Shown here one piece after another: positions 1 to 13,900 of a DNA stretch of 64,000 nt (positions are counted from its first letter, which is position 1; each line of letters begins with the position of its first letter). The notes under the pieces were generated by a model. It saw only the letters and a program-made list of their open reading frames with translations. It did no database searches and was not told the origin of the DNA. Both the position numbers and the translations under genes were made by a program. Source of the stretch: Conchocele bisecta (lineage: Eukaryota; Mollusca; Bivalvia; Lucinida; Thyasiridae); assembly GCA_029237695.1 (NCBI GenBank), contig CM055268.1, positions 56,257,131 to 56,321,130 of the forward strand, read 5' to 3'.

Positions 1-244
1 TTACTCTTTGAATAGTCATAACTTTCTTTAAGGGTACATACACAGTAAAATTGGTGAACATGCATTCATTAACAAATTACAGCTATTTGAATTAGGTCCC
101 CATTTTTTTGTGACACCCTTAAGTTCATCGAGTGGTGTAAAATGTCCATATTTATACATATACATGTATGTCATATTCGTTGCATAAATACAAATATATA
201 CATGTATATATATTTGCATAAAATGGGCTTTTGCAGTGTATTAA

Positions 245-744
245 AGGTACATGCCCACTCAGTAGGCACAAAATGTTCTTTATAGGAATTAAATAAGTGT
301 ATAATTATGTCACTATTCAACCAGTTCTAAAGATTACGAGTGCCCGCTATACAGATAAAATCATTTAGTAATATTTATCTTACTGATAGTGACGCGCGTT
401 CGTATCAGGCTATGTTCATATGCAAATGAGGCATGGTATTTTTTAATTATTTATACTAATTAAATGTGTCAACTGAAAATATTTTTTTTTAACAGATTAT
501 AAAGTCTGATAATTGCACATCAAACAATAAATACAGAGAATAAATAGTAATGTCCGTTAACATTTTAAGGAAACACGGTTATCGCCCCTGACATCAGTGT
601 GGAAAGTTACGTCTGATATAAAATGCATACTAATGCCAATCAATACGTGGAGTAATGGTGAATGAATGTTTATTTGGCCAGAAAATGTCTCAGATGATGT
701 CTCTGATATAAAGAACATTGTGTGCCTACTGAGTGGGCATGTAC
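245..744 (+). mobile_element. TTAA-flanked MITE, family H1
   Basis: Terminal inverted repeats of about 37 bp start AGGTACATGCCCACTCAGTA and include GGCACA-AATGTTCTTTAT. A TTAA precedes it at 241-244; the right flank TAAA is slightly altered. It is about 500 bp, with the same interior as the copy at 36996. A further end of the family abuts it at 749, making a near-perfect hairpin across 712-785. Confidence 0.85.
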
Positions 745-784
745 TAAAGGTACATGCCCACTCAGTAGGCACACAATGTTCTTT

Positions 785-1650
785 GTGCATTGATTGTCCG
801 AAACACACCATACTGCACATGTTCAATATGTGTATAAGACATGTGTTAAGTTTCAGATTGATTGACAGAAAGCTGTCAGAGAAGTTGACTACACAAACTG
901 TATACCCTATACAAGATTGTTTACAAAAGTGTAGAGAAATGGCTAAGTTAAAAAGGCAGGATATATTTAGTAAACAAACACCATGGTGCATGTTCAATAT
1001 GTTTTTTTGCTTGTTTGTTTATTGCTGTTTAATGGCCTATCAACAGCTAAGGTCAATGGGTTCGATCCTGTATTTAACCTGCTGCATTGGGGGGAAAATA
1101 TGTGTAGAAGACATGGCGTAAAGTTTCAGATCGATTGACAGAAAGATGTCAGAGGAGTTGATAACACAGACTCTATACCATATATAAGATTTCATGGATC
1201 TAAGGCATAATGCTGATTCACTTATAATGGACAAGGGGTTGGGTGGGGTTGGTTTGGGGTGGTCGCACAAAAAATAATTCTCTTAATTATGCACAGAAGT
1301 ATATGTTGTTACCACTCATTGGAACCATCGAGACAGTTCCAATGAGTGGTCACATCATATACATTGATAAAACCTTGAAATTGTTCTCTTTGACGGACGG
1401 GCCGTAGCATAGGGGATATGGCATTGGACTTCAATACATATACAAGGTTGCATGCAAAAGTGTAGAAAAAATGACAAAGTTGAAAAGGTCGTATTTTTTG
1501 TGAAAATGTTCAATATGTGCAGAAGACATGAAATTTCAGATTGATTGACAGAACGCTGTCACAGGAGTTGATTACACAAATTCTATACCCTATACAAGAT
1601 TGTATGCAAAAGTGTAGAAAAAATGGCTAAGTTGAAATTTTTGTGATTTA
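785..1650 (+). repeat. Diverged family D internal units
   Basis: Three or four degenerate 170-bp units share TGTTCAATATGTGTATAAGACATG, TTTCAGATTGATTGACAGAA, and AAAATGGCTAAGTT with family D. A SINE-like piece at 1017-1090 interrupts them. Element ends were not found. Confidence 0.6.
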
Positions 1651-1777
1651 TTTTTACTGCCAGCAACTAGTTCTAGGGAAAAGCACGATATATAAAACAG
1701 AAGTACAGCTTAACATACAGATTGGCTGAATTTATATGTACAGTGATGTACAGTTATGATTCTCGTCAGAAGCCTAC

Positions 1778-1941
1778 CTCACAGAGAAATCCCTTCTTAC
1801 TGCGGCGGACATGGTGGAATCGCTTCACGAAGATGGCCACAAACTGTCGGAAAGTCAGCTGCCAGCCCGTGACCTGTGTGTGCCGACTATGGGAGAAACC
1901 GTTGTCCCCATACTCACTGATGGGCCCCGATATTACAGAGT
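1778..1941 (-). CDS. ABCA exon: entry to TMD2 ([17 protein letters not shown])
   Basis: After the pyrimidine-rich acceptor CTATTTCAG the exon completes an Asp codon from exon 24668-24790 and reads [54 protein letters not shown], ending before gtaggc. The GWxLTxxQFxAxxxKR..xxRRSxKGF pattern is the conserved lead-in to the second transmembrane half of ABCA1-type proteins. Phases agree although the intron is about 22.7 kb and full of repeats. The next exon must lie before position 1. Confidence 0.93.
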
Positions 1942-4900
1942 CTGAAATAGGAATAATAACAATTTCATCCCTATACTAATTTTCGGATGTGTAATCTTTT
2001 TAAGAATAAAAATACTGACAAATGCTGCAGATCCTGATGAGACGGCTTGCTACAAGCTGGCTCATCTGGGTCTATAATGTTTGCACATGTTCGCTTTATT
2101 TTGTTCTCAAAAATATGAAAATTACTTTCAAAAAGTGCAGATCCTGATGAGACGGCTCGTTACGAGCCGGCTCATCTGGATCTGCACTGTTTGCATAAAC
2201 CACTATAGCGGGCTTTCGGGTTCAAAGGGTTAAGGTCTATATGGTTGAAAGGTTGAAAGGGCTAAGATATTGTGTGTATGTTTGCATGAGTAGACTCATA
2301 GAATCCTCGGTTGTATTAAAACTCAAGTCTGTTACGTTGTTAGACACATATTTTGCGACTGCAGAACTGGGGCTTATGAATTTGTTGCCGTTCTGGATCC
2401 AGTCACAATGGTACTGCCCATCGACCACTTACTTCACAACTTGCATGCAAACCAGTATATTTTTAGGGGTGCTATACATGCCAACATATGTCTTGTTGGA
2501 TTCATTTACAAAATACATTACAGACATTCAAAAATCATCATAGGAAAATTCTCATATCTGATTGTCACAGAAGAACTGGTGAATTTGCGAAGTGTAGTCC
2601 CATTTCATCTGTCTGGAGACAAGTTTCAGTTCAAAGGTATGCATGATGGATTCAGATACATGTAGTGCATACTTTATTATAAGCAAATACGTGACAATGC
2701 ATTGGGAACCTCATTCTAAAGCGACATGTATATATGACAACATTTGGTAATGGCATGCAATTCATTGATTCTGGTTTTACATCTGTTCAATAGCAAGACA
2801 GAGGTGTCGGAACAGGTCCAGCAACTGCCGGATCATATTTGTAATTCATGTATAAACAAGAAACGAGGTAAAGCCACGAAGGCCAGGTTTTTTCCAAGCA
2901 TAGACACTTGGATAACATAATTATACCCACTTTTTGTAGACTAGATGGCCGTGGCCTGCATGTCGCGCCTTGGGGCGAGGCATGGACACTAAAAAAATAG
3001 ATATAGTAGATGGAAAAACTTTAACGTAAAAACTTTAACACACGGACGTACGGATGGAAGGACGGACGTATGCCAAAATGCCGATGATATCGCGCTTTCC
3101 GCAAGCGGGTGCGAAAATGATGATAAACACCCATGTGAAGTATCAAGGTAATGGGTGAAGCAGTTGCACAGATATAGTACACGAAAAAACTTTAACAAAA
3201 CAATTCAAAGTAATTTGACCTTGACATTGGGCACAGGGGCCGCACGGTTGGGGGTTAGAATGAAAATATGGATGATGATAAACACCCATGTGAAGTTTCA
3301 AGGTAATGGGCGAAGCAGTTGCAGAGATATAGTATAACGAAAAAGTTTTAACCAAAAAACTTTAACCAGACGTACGTTAAAAAGTTAACGTTGAAAATGG
3401 CTAAGTCAATTACGTAGAAATAATAGGTGAAGGTAAAAAAATGGTCACATGTTGGATAGTTGTATGTGGTAGGCACCCCTTGGTTATGAAGCTGTGAAAG
3501 TTTGGTGGTCCTAGGTGGTACAGTAATAAAGAAATGGACTTAAACACGAAAACTTAACATTGTAAACGCGAAAACTTAACATTTGGATAGTGATATGTGG
3601 TGGGCACCCCTTGATTATGAAGCTGTGAAAGTTTGGTGGTCCTAGGTGGTACAGTAATAAAGAAATGGACTTAAACACGAAAACTTAACATTGTAAACGC
3701 GAAAACTTAACATTGAAAATGGCTAAGTCGACTGCGCGGAAAAAATGGGTCAAGCTAAAAAAAGTAACATGTTGGATAGTGATATGTGGTGGGCACCCCT
3801 TGATTATGAAGCTGTGAAAGTTTGGTGGTCCTAGGTGGTACAGTACCAAAGAAATGGACTTAAACACGAAAACTTAACATTGTAAACGCGAAAACTTAAC
3901 ATTGAAAATGGCTAAGTCGACTGCGCGGAAAAAATGGGTCAAGTTAAAAAAAAAGTGAAGGTGTATGTGGTGGACACCCCTTGATTATGTAGCTGTGAAA
4001 GTTTGGTGGTCCTAGGTGGTACAGTAACAAAGAAATGGACTCAAACACGAAAACTTAACATTGATTGTGGAAGCCGCCCGCCCGCCGCCCGCCCGCCCGG
4101 CTTTCGCCAATCCAATAGCCTGGATTTTTTTTCAAAAAACCTGGCTAAAAACAGCAATGTAAATATTTTTCTGCAATTTTTCTCATTTCTCGTCAAAAGT
4201 GTATGTTGTTACCACTCATTTGAACCGTCTCGGAGAGACGGTTCAACTGAGTGGTAACAACATACACTTTGGGTGGATACCGGGGGCACCCAGTAGATTC
4301 GCCGGATCAATGTTATGATGCTTCCAGCGCCCCTGCAAGATCATCCACAGATGGGAGTAATGGCAAGTGATATCATTCGACCATTGAAATGTCAATTGAA
4401 AGTAGTTTTAGATTCTAGATGGATGATGATACAGTTTCAATGTGTAATACATCAATTAAATATTAGCCAACATGTAGTTGGTTAATGAATAGCTAATTAC
4501 CTGAAACATATGAGACACGCCATGTGATTTTGTACAAGATTTACGATATTTTCTGTAAATGCCGTCGAAAAGTTGACAAAATATTCAGAGCAAATGTGGA
4601 ATATAATTCCACATTTGCTCTGAAATTTTTGTCAACTTTTGACTAGGTATAAAATCACATAGGTCGTCTCATGTGTCTGTCATAAATCTCATGGGTGGTC
4701 GCATAGACACATGGATGTCATTGTGATACATACATATATATATGCAAATAATAATTCCATATAACAAGCTATATGCAGTACAAGAAGAAAATAGCAACTG
4801 AAGAAATTATCGCAAAATTCATGCATAATACTACGGAGCCCCGCAGGGGACATAGAATTCTTTTTTTTATGAATTCGTTCTCACGAAATAACAATTTGTT

Positions 4901-7900
4901 CCCTCAATTTAACAATTTGTTCCCAAGAAATAACAATTTGTTCCCTCAATTTAACAATTCGTTCCCATGAAATAACAATTTGTTCCCACGGGAACGAATT
5001 GTTAATTCGTGGGAACGAATTGTTAAATTGAGGGAACAAATTATCATTTTGTAAGAACGAATTGTTAATTCGAGGGAACGAATTGTTATATCGTGGGAAC
5101 GAATTGTTAATTCGAGGGAACGAATTGTTAAATTGAGGGAACAAATTGTTATTTCGTGGGAACAAATTAATACAAGAAATCCATGTCCCCTGAGAGGCTC
5201 CGTATAATACAGACAGCCACGAAAAAACTTGAAGTGACAGTGTCATTTATATTTAATGCATGTCGCATGCACTGAGCCTAACTTATAATATACATGTGCA
5301 TAGCAGAAATAGCAGGACATTTAATGCAAGAAAATATCAGATATGAAGGTTAATTGTCTCATTTCACAATTCTCAGACATTTTATTACTTTTTTTCCTTA
5401 AAATAAATCAAAATAAACAACTTTTGAACCAGGAAACAGATTGGGCTTAATGACCTAGCAACATCTAAGGGCAAGGTAATATGCAGCTAAGATTATATAG
5501 AGACAAGGCCCCGTAGTCAATTCTCATCCGAAAGAACAGGGGGTGGAGATACTAAGAAAATATTTGATGAGTTCAGTGGAAGAATGGGGTTAACTCCATT
5601 ATGGAGTTAGCCCCCTTCATGCACTAACCTCTTCATTTTATTCATGTCTGTGATGGGATTGAAATAAATGAAATGAATAGATTTAACGTCATATAGGGTG
5701 GGACCACATCTGACAGACCAGTGGGATGGAAATACTATGAAAGTATTTTTCATGCTCTAGGGTAGGTTTTGAACTGACAACCTTCAGTATTGAAATCATG
5801 TATTCTACCCCTGAGCCACAGCCCATCCCGAGATGGGATCGAAACCATGAACTGTAGCCGATTTCATCAAAATTGCAAAGTATACTTATCTAGCAAAGTA
5901 TACTTTGAGGGAGTAATCATTGATTTTTCAGAAATGCATTATTTCATACAGAACAAACAATTGCATATATATGATGATTAAAACTATGCAGAATTATTAT
6001 ACTGAATTTATTACATTATCACAGTCAAAATTGGCTGTGATAATGTAATAAATTCAGTATAATAAAAATTAATAAATTTATTCTAAAATTGAAAATTTCT
6101 CCCTCAAAGTATACTTTGCTAGGAGCTAGGAAAGTATACTTTGCAATGTTGGTGAAATAGGCTACAGATGTCCAATGATCTAGCACTAGACTATCTACCC
6201 ATCCCTGTAATTAATCTCAGTGTGTGAGACAAATGTGCCAGTGTGGAAATGGTTGAAACTTTGCGAAAAGAAACAATCACCTATATCAATATATATACCT
6301 AACAGGGGTCTTCCTGTTACAGCAGCAAAACATAATGTGTATATACAATGGTGTTAGTAGTTATGCACAATTCAGGCTTTCAAAACAAACATCGGAATAA
6401 TTTTCAATAAGTTTTAAAAAAATTTAAATTTTAAATCTTTTTAAAAATTTAAAACATTTTTTTATAAATAAAGTCAAATGTTGACAAATGTTCAGAGTAC
6501 ATGCCACATGTACATGATGTACTCTTGTCAATTCTTGACGCCATTTACGGAAAATATTGTAAATTTTGTAAACGTATTTCATGAAATTACGCAGATGTCC
6601 GAAGGTACAAAATCACGTGGCGTGTCTCATATAGACCAGAATGCACCTGCATCGGGAGAGTTCCATACATTCAGCACTTAAGTCACAAAAACGTTCTGCA
6701 TTGAAAGACAGTGTCCTCATCAGCATGCAGGTATCCTTACTGCACCAGGAGCCCATATCATTAAACTTTGTACTATACAAATCTTCGTACGAATATTTTT
6801 ATAATTTTACTTCACACATTAACCCTTAGACCGCTACACACAACAATTGTCGTCTGCTGTTGCTTTTATATCTTGCCTTATTTCTCAATAAAAACATGTT
6901 TTGACAGCACTTTAGAATCATTTCCAACGGAAATGATTCTAAAGTGCTGTCAAAGCATGTTGTAAACTAGAAATGGACGCTTGTCGACAAGTGCATGTGT
7001 ATCCCCCTCCCCAGATACACAAGTAGTTTGAAAAAAGGGTGTTCGAGTTATGCTCCGGAGACAAAATCAGTGACGGAAAAAACAAAGGGAGATAACTAAA
7101 AAATTAGTAATGCAAGAGTTGTCATTCTTGCGTGACACACCTTTAGGGTTGTGGTCTATGCATGTGTGAAGTTTCATGAAAATATTCCAAAGGGTGTTCG
7201 AGTTATGCTCCAGACACGAAATCAGTGCACGAAACAACAAAGGGAGGATTAACTAAGAAATTAACGACGCAAGAGTTGTCATTCTTACGTGCGACACACC
7301 TTTGGGTCGTCTTCTATGCATGTGTGAAGTTTAATAAACTCAGAAAATGTGTTCATAGAACACGGATGTCCCACATATCGCTTTGATAATAAATGAGGCC
7401 AAATTGCAAGTCAAAATTTTCTTTTACCTGAGAGTTAAAGTTTTTGAAGCACCAATTATGTGACCTTGACACTGGGCTTGGCGGGGGCAGGACAAACGTG
7501 GATTTGGCACAGGGCAGTAGAGGACCATTAGAGCAATGCGTATATGAAATATGAAGCTGATCCGTGAAAGAAAACAGAAATTATAAGATATTTACCCGAG
7601 CGTTAAATGTTTTGAAGCACTAAGTATGTGACCTTGACCCTGGGCTTGCCGGGGGCAGGACGAACGTGGATTTGGCACAGGGCGGTAATGAACCATCAGA
7701 GCAATGTGTACATGAAATATGAAGCAGATCGGTCGAAGGATGAAGAAATTATGAGACATTTACCCGAGTGTTAAAGTTTTGTGACGGACGGATGGACGGA
7801 CGGGAGGACGGGACGCACGTTCCTACGAATGAATACTTGTTGGGTTTTTACTGTATAAAAATACCCAACAAGAGTACCCAACACTATCCTAACCCTACCC

Positions 7901-10900
7901 AATAAGATCCCCGTACGCTTACAACAAGTACCCATTCGTGTGTGCGGACGGACGGACGGACGGACGGACGGACGGACGGACGGACGGACGGACGGACGGA
8001 CGGACGGACGGACGAGGGTAACACTAAATGCCCACTCCACTATCGTGGTGGGGCATAAAAATATTCCAAAGGGTGTTCGAGTTATGCTCTGGATACAAAA
8101 TCAGAGCACGAAACAACAAAGGGAGATAAGTAAACAAGAATTCCGCGGAATCAGATGCCTCGCCTTGTCCCGCCTTGACCTCGAGCCCGTGGCCCGAAAG
8201 CAATTTTCACTGGCCCGAACATATTATACAATTATTGACTAGTGAGCCATAGAATATCAGAATATATTCTATGGCTCACTAGTCAATAATTGTTTTATTA
8301 TATGATAATAGTCTGTATATAGCACTTACGACCTTATGCTACTAGACAACAAGAAACGAGGCAAAGCCACGAAGGCCAGGTTTTTTCCAAGCATAGACAC
8401 TTGGATAACATAATTATACCCACTTTTGTAGACTAGATGGCCGTGGCCTGCATGTCGCGCCTTGGGGCGAGGCATGCACACTAACAAAATAGATATAGTA
8501 GATGGAAAAACTTTAACCAAAAAACTTTAACCGGACACACGGACGAACGGACGGACGTATGCCAAAATGCTGACGATATCGCGCTTTCCGCAAGCAGGTG
8601 TGACAATGATGATAAACACCCATGTGAAGTATCAAGGTATTGGGTGAAGCAGTTGCAGAGATATAGTACACGAAAAAAACTTTAACAAAAAAAATTCAAA
8701 GTAATTTGAACTTGACATAGGGCACGGATCGCGCTTTCCGCAGCAGGTGCGACAATGATGATAAACACCCATGTGAAGTATCAAGGTATTGGGTGAAGCA
8801 GTTGCAGAGATATAGTACACGGAAAAACTTTAACAAAAAAATTCAAAGTAATTTGACCTTGACATTGGGCACAGGATCGCGCTTTCCGCAAGCAGGTACA
8901 ACAATGATGATAAACACCCATGTGAAAGTATCAAGGTATTGGGTGAAGGCAGTTGCAGAGATATATGTACACGAAAAAAACTTTAACAAAAAAAATTCAA
9001 AGTAATTTGACCTTGACAATTGGGCACAGGATCGCGCTTTCCGCAAGCAGGGTGCGACAATGATGATAAACACCCATGTGAAGTATCAAGGTATTGGGTG
9101 AAAGCAGTTTGCAGAGATATAGTACACGAAACAACTTTAACAACAAAATTCAAAGTAATTTGACCTTGACATTGGGCACAGGATCGCGCTTTCCGCAAGC
9201 AGGTGCGACATGATGATAAGCACCCATGTGAAGTATCAAGGTATTGGGTGAAGCAGTTGCAGAGATATAGTACACGAAAAAAAATTTAACAACAAAAAAA
9301 TTCAAAGTAATTTGACCTTGACATTGGGCACAGGATCGCGCTTTCCGCAAGCAGGTGCGACAATGATGATAAACACCCATGTGAAGTATCAAGGTATTGG
9401 GTGAAGCAGTTGCAGAGATATAGTACACGAAAAAACTTTAACAAAAAAATTCAAAGTAATTTGACCTTGACATTGGGCACAGGATCGCGCTTTCCGCAAG
9501 CAGGTGCGACAATGATGATAAACACCCATGTGAAGTATCAAGGTATGGGTGAAGCAGTTGCAGAGATATAGTACACGAAAAAACTTTAACAAAAAATTCA
9601 AAGTAATTTTACCTTGACATTGGGCACAGGATCGCGCTTTCCGCAAGCAGGTGCGACAATGATGATAAACACCCATGTGAAGTATCAAGGTATTTGGTGA
9701 AGCAGTTGCAGAGATATAGTACACGAAAAAACTTTAACAAAAAAATTCTAAAGTAATTTGACCTTGACATTGGGCACAGGATCGCGCTTTCCGCAAGCAG
9801 GTGCAACAATGATGATAAACACCCATTGTGAAGTATCAAGGTATTGGGGTGAAGCAGTTTGCAGAGATATAGTACACGAAAAAACCTTAACAAAAAAATT
9901 CAAAGTAATTTGACCTTGACATTGGGCACAGGATCGCGCTTTCCGCAAGCAGGTGCGACAATGATGATAAACACCCATGTGAAGTATCAAGGTATTGGTG
10001 AAGCAGTTGACAGATATAGTACACGAAAAAACTTTAACAAAAAAATTCAAAGTAATTTGGACCTTGACATTGGGCACAGGGGCCGCACGGTTGGGGGTTA
10101 GAATGAAAATATGGATGATGATAAACACCCATGTGAAGTTTCAAGGTAATGGGCGAAGCAGTTGCAGAGATATAGTATAACGAAAAAGTTTTAACCAAAA
10201 AACTCTAACAGACGTACGTTAAAAAGTTAACGTTGAAAATGGCTAAGTCAATTACGTAGAAATAATAGGTGAAGGTAAAAAAATGGTCACATGTTGGATA
10301 GTTGTATGTGGTAGGCAACCCTTGGTTATGAAGCTGTGAAAGTTTGGTGGTCCTAGGTGGTACAGTACCAAAGAAATGGACTTAAACACGAAAACTTAAC
10401 ATTGTAACGCGAAAACTTAACATTGAAAATGGCTAAGTCGACTGCGCGGAAAAAATGGGTGAAGTTAAAAAAAAGAGTAACATGTTGGATAGTGATATGT
10501 GGTGGGTACCCCTTGATTATGAAGCTGTGAAAGTTTGGTGGTCCTAGGTGGTACAGTACGAAAGAAATGGACTTAAACACGAAAACTTAACATTGTAAAC
10601 GCGAAAAGTTAACATTGAAAATGGCTAAGTCGACTACGCGGAAAAAATGGGTCAAGTTAAAAAAAAAAAGTAACATGTTGGATAGTAATATGTGGTGGGC
10701 ACCCCTTGATTATGAAGCTGTGAAAGTTTGGTGGTCCTAGGTGGTACAGTAACAAAGAAATGGACTCAAACACGAAAACTTAACATTGATTGTGGACGCC
10801 GCCCGCCGCCCGCCCGCCGCCCGCCGCCCGCCCGCCCGGCTTTCGCCAATCCAATAGCCTGGATTTTTTTTCAAAAAACCTGGCTAAAAATTGAAAAAGA

Positions 10901-13900
10901 ATTTAAAAATAATAATGCTTGCTACTGGAGCCCAGAATTTTTTTTAATAGTCCTATATTTATCTACATATATCTGCACAGGTCCACATAATGCCACAATA
11001 TTTTCAACACAGTTTACGGAAATGTAATATACAAAAAAAAATAAAATAATAATGCTCGCTACTGGAGCCCAGAATTTTTGTTAATAGTTACGGAAATGTA
11101 ATAATGTACCTGATAATTACCTGTAATAAGTTAGTGGTCAGGTAAAAAATTGAAAAATGATGTAAAAAAAAAAATGGAAAAAAAAAATTAAATTTAAAAA
11201 AAATAAAAGAATAATGCTCCCTACTGGAGCCCAGAATGTTTTTTAATAGTCCTATATTTATCTACATATCATATATATACAGGTCCACATATTGCCACAA
11301 TATTTTCAACACAGTTTACGGAAATGTAATATAATCATTTACCTGTATAAATTACCTGTAAGTGGTCAGTGGTCAGTTGCACATGCTAGCACATGCACAG
11401 GTGAATAGTCTGTATATAGCACTTACGACCGTATGCTACTAGACAAAAATTGAAAAATAATTTGAAAAAAAAAATGAAAAAAAAAAAATGAAAAAAAATG
11501 AAAAAAAAAATGAAAAAAACGAAAAAAAAAACGAAAAAAAAAGAAGAAAAAAATAAAAAAAAAAATAAATAAAAAAAAAAGTTTAAAAATAATAATGCTT
11601 GCTATTGGAGACCAGATTTGTTTTTAATAGTCCTATATTTATCTACATATATCTGCACAGGTCCACATAATGCCACAATATTTTCAACACAGTACCCAAT
11701 GTAGTAATTTACCTGTATAAATTACCTGGTCAACAGTGGTCAAGCATTGGACATCTGCACATGCTAGCCCATGCTAGCACATGGTTCTCCCAGTTTCTAT
11801 TGTTCTCTCTACAGGTAAGGTGTACAGAGCACACGAGAAAAGGTGTACAGAGCAGACGAAGAAAACAGGTCTTCATGCATTATTGTCCAGTTTGTAGAGT
11901 GCGCAAAACAAAAAAGGGAGATAACTGAAAAATTAGCTACGCAAGAGTTGTCATTCTTGTGCGCGACACACCTCCGGGTCGTGGTCTATGCATGTGTGAA
12001 GTTTCATGAAAATATTCCAAAGGGTGGTCGAGTTATGCTCCGGACAGGAAATCAGTGAGCGAAAACAAAAAAGGGAGATAACTCAAAAATTAGCTATGCA
12101 AGAGTTGTCATTCTTGTGCACGACACACCTTGGGTTCGTGGTCTAATTGAATGTGTTAAGTTTCATAAAAATATTCCAAAGGGTGGTCGAGTTATGGTCA
12201 ATCAGTGCGCGAAACAAAAAAGGGAGATAACTAAAAAATTAGCTATGCAAGAGTTGTCATTCTTGTGCGCGACACACCTTCGGGTCGTGGTCTATGCATG
12301 TGTGAAGTTTCATGAAAATATTCCAAAGGGTGGTGGAGTTATGCTCCGGACACGAAATCAGTGCGAGAAACAAAAAAGGGAGATAACTAACAAATTAGCT
12401 ATGCAAGAGTTGTCATTCTTGTGCGCGACACACCTCCGGGTCGTGGTCTATGCATGTGTGAAGTTTCATGAAAATATTCCAAAGGGTGGTCGAGTTATGC
12501 TCCGGACAGGAAATCAGTGAGCGAAAACAAAAAAGGGAGATAACTCAAAAATTAGCTATGCAAGAGTTGTCATTCTTGTGCACGACACACCTTCGGTTCG
12601 TGGTCTAATTGAATGTGTTAAGTTTCATAAAAATATTCCAAAGGGTGGTCGAGTTATGGTCAATTAGTGCGCGAAACAAAAAAGGGAGATAACTAAAAAA
12701 TTAGCTATGCAAGAGTTGTCATTCTTGTGCGCGACACACCTTCGGGTCGTGGTCTATGCATGTGTGAAGTTTCATGAAAATATTCCAAAGGGTGGTGGAG
12801 TTATGCTCCGGACACGAAATCAGTGCGAGAAACAAAAAAGGGAGATAACTAAAAAATTAGCTATGCAAATATTCCAAAGGGTGTTCGAGTTATGCTCCGG
12901 ACAAGAAGTGTCTGCGGCGGACGCGTACGCGGACAGCGGACGCGGACGCGGACGCGGCGCGCTGTCAAATCCATAGTATCCCCCGACGGAGTCCGGGGGA
13001 TACAATTATTCTAAAGTGCGGTAAAAGCATGTTGTAAACTATTCTAAAGTGTGGTCAAAGCATGTTTTTGATGATAAAAATGTAATATAGAAAATAAACA
13101 GCAGACAAAAAATGAAGATAGCGGTGTAAGGGTTACACTAATGTTACCATATACTACCTATATGTTTTTCAAGCTGAACTAATCCACTAAAGATTTCTCA
13201 AAAATAGGCTCCTGCATGATGCTATTTTAATTTTACACTCACAAACTTCGTGGTCGTACAAAGTTTAGTGAAACGGGTCCGAGGTGTAGAAAGGGTCCCT
13301 GACAGCTGATCAGGACACTGTCATTCAGCCCCAGGTGTAAATCCCAGTAAGATGACTTCTTAAGGATGGATTTATGGATTCATTGATTCATTGGCACATT
13401 CTTGCACAGGTTGAAGTAACGGACCGAGGTCTATAAATACATTAAATATGCCTAAAAGCATCAATAAATGAAAAAAAATAAGCTAAACAATTTTTTTTAC
13501 TCCATATGGAGGGAGTAAAAACAATTGTTTAGCTTATTTTTTATTCATTTATTGAAGCTTTTAGGCATATTTAATGTATTTATAAGCCATGGTCCATTAC
13601 TTCAACCTGTGCATTCTTGTTGTGGGAAACTTTCTCAGAACTACTGTCTGTTGCACATTATGATTTTGCTGCCGACAAACTTTTGGCTATTAAACACATT
13701 ACATCTAGAAAATATTTACGGTAGCTGTATCACCTACCCCCCAAAAATTATTTGATGAAATTCCATCAAATATTGATATTATTGGGAAAAAATAATTTTC
13801 CACATTTTGGAATCTGTGGACTGATTTTCAAAATTTAACTTTTATTTTCTTAGTTTCATCATTTCCACGCTATCTAGCTAGGTTTCAGTGTTAATTTCTA

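Noticed and set aside
1..240. Short frame rich in Tyr/Ile/Met near the left edge
   Set aside because: It comes from ATATAC simple sequence; I see no gene or element end here.
2237..2665. Possible small gene (overlapping frames on both strands)
   Set aside because: No splice signals, motif, or continuation; length is within chance for AT-rich DNA.
4773..5246. Asn/Ser/Phe/Pro repeat proteins on both strands
   Set aside because: They result from the inverted minisatellite inside a TA-flanked MITE.
8632..10128. Chain of overlapping frames reading [20 protein letters not shown] and similar
   Set aside because: These are translations of the 150-bp tandem unit; frames change with each one-base indel and no start, splice or domain supports them.
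11843..12976. Frames with repeated [20 protein letters not shown]
   Set aside because: Periodic translation of a 156-bp non-coding repeat whose length is a multiple of three.
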